Source: Gillisella vitis
GTDB lineage: Bacteria; Pseudomonadota; Alphaproteobacteria; Rhizobiales; Rhizobiaceae
Reading direction: 5' to 3'
Assembly (NCBI RefSeq): GCF_021559775.1
Contig: NZ_CP056048.1
Location: forward strand, 310,001 to 374,000
DNA length: 64,000 bases
Shown in pieces: positions 62,615 through 64,000 of the stretch (position 1 is its first letter; the number at the start of each line of letters is the position of its first letter). Below the pieces are notes generated by a model. It saw only the letters and a list, made by a program, of their open reading frames with translations. It had not been told where the DNA came from and searched no databases. The position numbers and the translations under genes were made by a program.

Positions 62615-63265
62615 ATGTCTGAAAACGCGGGGCGTTGGCTGCGGGACGAAATTGAAAATGCGATTTTGTCTCATGAATTTGCGCCCGGTCTCCGCTTGGA
62701 TGAGACCTTGCTGGCCAATCGGTTCGGTGTGTCGCGCACACCGGTGCGCGAGGCGCTGATGCAGCTGAACGCCATTGGCCTCATCGAGATCCGTCCGCGC
62801 CGTGGGGCCGTCGTTATAGATCCGGGGCCGCACCGTATCTATCAAATGTTCGAGGTCATGGCCGAGCTGGAAGGTCTGGCTGGTTCGCTTGCTGCCCGTC
62901 GGCTGGATGAGCAATCCAAAGAGGCCATTCTTGAGGCTCATAAGCGGTGTGAAATCTCCGCGGGCGCTGGCGACAGTGATAGCTATTATTATGACAACGA
63001 AGCCTTTCACAAGGCGATCTATGCGGCAAGCCGGAGCGAATTTCTGGAGGAGCAATGTAACCAACTGCATCGCCGTCTGCGACCCTACAGGCGGCTGCAA
63101 TTGCGGGTGCGCAACCGCCTGCCGACGTCATTTTCCGAACATGGGGCGATTGTCGAGGCGCTTTTTCGAGGCGATATAGAGGAGACAAGACGGTTGCTCG
63201 GAATGCATGTGGCCGTTCAGGGTGAAAGGTTCAGCGACCTCGTTGCCAACATGGCTGCCCGGTGA
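62615..63265 (+). CDS. matR: GntR-family malonate regulator MatR
   Basis: A 216-residue FadR-subfamily regulator: wHTH with HEFAPGLRLDETLLANRFGV and SRTPVREALMQLNAIGLIEI, then an FCD domain (YYYDNEAFHKAIYAASRSEFL, SFSEHGAIVEALFRGD). The ATG at 62615 has GGAGG eight bases upstream; an in-frame ATG 15 bases earlier overlaps that site. It is divergent from matA, and the shared 168-base region contains a palindrome matching the known MatR site. Malonate or methylmalonate is the expected ligand. Confidence 0.92.
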   Translation: MSENAGRWLRDEIENAILSHEFAPGLRLDETLLANRFGVSRTPVREALMQLNAIGLIEIRPRRGAVVIDPGPHRIYQMFEVMAELEGLAGSLAARRLDEQSKEAILEAHKRCEISAGAGDSDSYYYDNEAFHKAIYAASRSEFLEEQCNQLHRRLRPYRRLQLRVRNRLPTSFSEHGAIVEALFRGDIEETRRLLGMHVAVQGERFSDLVANMAAR

Positions 63266-63315
63266 TGAGTATGTCATAATGGCGCTTTGGTCTCTTGGGC
63301 TGACTGTAAGCGCTG

Positions 63316-64000
63316 ATGTCGAAGCATAATGCGAAATCCATGACCGCACCACTCGATGCGCCGATTGGGCGAAGCGATCTGATCGCGCGCATTGGTGATG
63401 ACATCCGCCCTGTCATCGTCGTGACTGCGCCCGCAGGCTTCGGCAAAACCTGGCTTCTTCAGGCCTTGATCGCGGCGCTTGGGGCTGATGCCGCCTTATG
63501 GACAGTATATGATCGCCCAACCATCTCTCCTGACCTTTCGCGGCTTGAGCAAGGACACCGCTATGCCATTGCCCTGCGCCCCGGCGAGAGCTTGCCTGGG
63601 CTGGACCGGCTGCGCCTCTATGGTCAGGTGCTGGATCTTGATGGTGAGGATCTTGTTCTGTCGCAGGGTGGATTGAGCCATCGTGATTGGGACAGATGTG
63701 CCGGCTGGCCGGTCCTGTTGTCGCCGGGGATAAAGTGTCAGGATGCGCTAGCTGGACAGAGCCGGCTTTCGACGTTTCTGGCCGAAGACTGTCTGGTGGG
63801 CCTGGATGATGCTGATATGTCGGCGCTTCTGGTTTGTGGAGAGAATTGGCCGTCCTGGCTTGCCATGCGGCTGCCACCGCTTGCCCACTCCGCCACCGCA
63901 GCCTGCCAAAGGATCAAGAGCGCCTTGCCCGGCGCGCTGGAGCAAGAAATGCTCCGACGTCTTGTCGATCCGTCAAGGGCTGCCGACCCATCCGGGGTTC
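63316..64000 (+). CDS. MalT-like (LAL-type) LuxR-family regulator, 5' part
   Basis: The frame is open to the window end, showing 228 residues. After a short N terminus (MTAPLDAPIGRSDLIARI) comes a Walker A loop, VVTAPAGFGKTWLLQAL, in the position and form typical of MalT-type large STAND regulators. The remainder (WTVYDRPTISPDLSRLEQ, YAIALRPGE) fits the start of the NTPase domain, and the expected C-terminal LuxR DNA-binding domain would be outside. Start is ATG 63316 or ATG 63340; neither has a strong ribosome site. No target is visible. Confidence 0.7.
   Translation, partial: MSKHNAKSMTAPLDAPIGRSDLIARIGDDIRPVIVVTAPAGFGKTWLLQALIAALGADAALWTVYDRPTISPDLSRLEQGHRYAIALRPGESLPGLDRLRLYGQVLDLDGEDLVLSQGGLSHRDWDRCAGWPVLLSPGIKCQDALAGQSRLSTFLAEDCLVGLDDADMSALLVCGENWPSWLAMRLPPLAHSATAACQRIKSALPGALEQEMLRRLVDPSRAADPSGV

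Overview
The window looks like a chromosomal or megaplasmid segment from a member of the Rhizobiaceae (Agrobacterium/Allorhizobium/Rhizobium type). This is inferred from a matABC-matR malonate cluster with a TCTTGTATACAAGA operator, an EcfG/RpoE2-style promoter before katE, a rhizobial-type GC-rich intergenic inverted repeat, FrcBCA-type and Dpp-type ABC operons, and the codon and GC style. I saw no rRNA, tRNA, CRISPR array, integrase or transposase. It is dense metabolic and transport DNA, and both ends cut genes.

Layout. 1-564: 3' part of an SDR dehydrogenase. 661-10216: an aromatic-type catabolic cluster with a MarR regulator, two-component flavin monooxygenase and reductase, MFS transporter, OprB-like porin, SnoaL-like protein, GST, extradiol dioxygenase, acetoacetate-decarboxylase-like protein and FAH-family hydrolase. 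10393-11523: a PQQ sugar-dehydrogenase-like protein. 11541-15169: a GH130 enzyme and a two-domain glycosyltransferase. 15289-20081: small proteins, catalase KatE and the phosphate permease Pit. 20452-25612: an Ugp-like ABC operon ending in a GpdQ-like phosphodiesterase. 25730-27205: an aldehyde dehydrogenase. 27433-34792: a sugar cluster with a ROK/P-loop double kinase, LacD/YihT-type aldolase, SorC regulator, FrcBCA-type importer and DCXR-like reductase.

34779-53525 is a peptide/sulfur region. It has an M20 dipeptidase, a Cys/Met-metabolism PLP lyase and a FadR-type regulator, divergent from a five-gene peptide ABC operon plus an M24 peptidase. A second GntR regulator is followed by a GsiBCD-like importer, a cytoplasmic gamma-glutamyltransferase and a fused GsiA-like double ATPase. 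53553-57870 holds the six yjfIJKLMC-type envelope genes (including a PspA homologue), split into two divergent units. 57962-63265 is matC-matB-matA with divergent matR. 63316-64000 is the 5' part of a MalT-like regulator.

The most unusual items are a peptide-binding protein that reads as circularly permuted (38356-39975), a single polypeptide joining two unrelated kinases upstream of a class I aldolase (27433-28869), and two dyad elements with identical internal geometry placed before two units of the aromatic region (8314-8363 and 10282-10331). Several operators also fit their adjacent regulators closely: MarR 1290-1307, GntR 45593-45621 and MatR 62570-62583.
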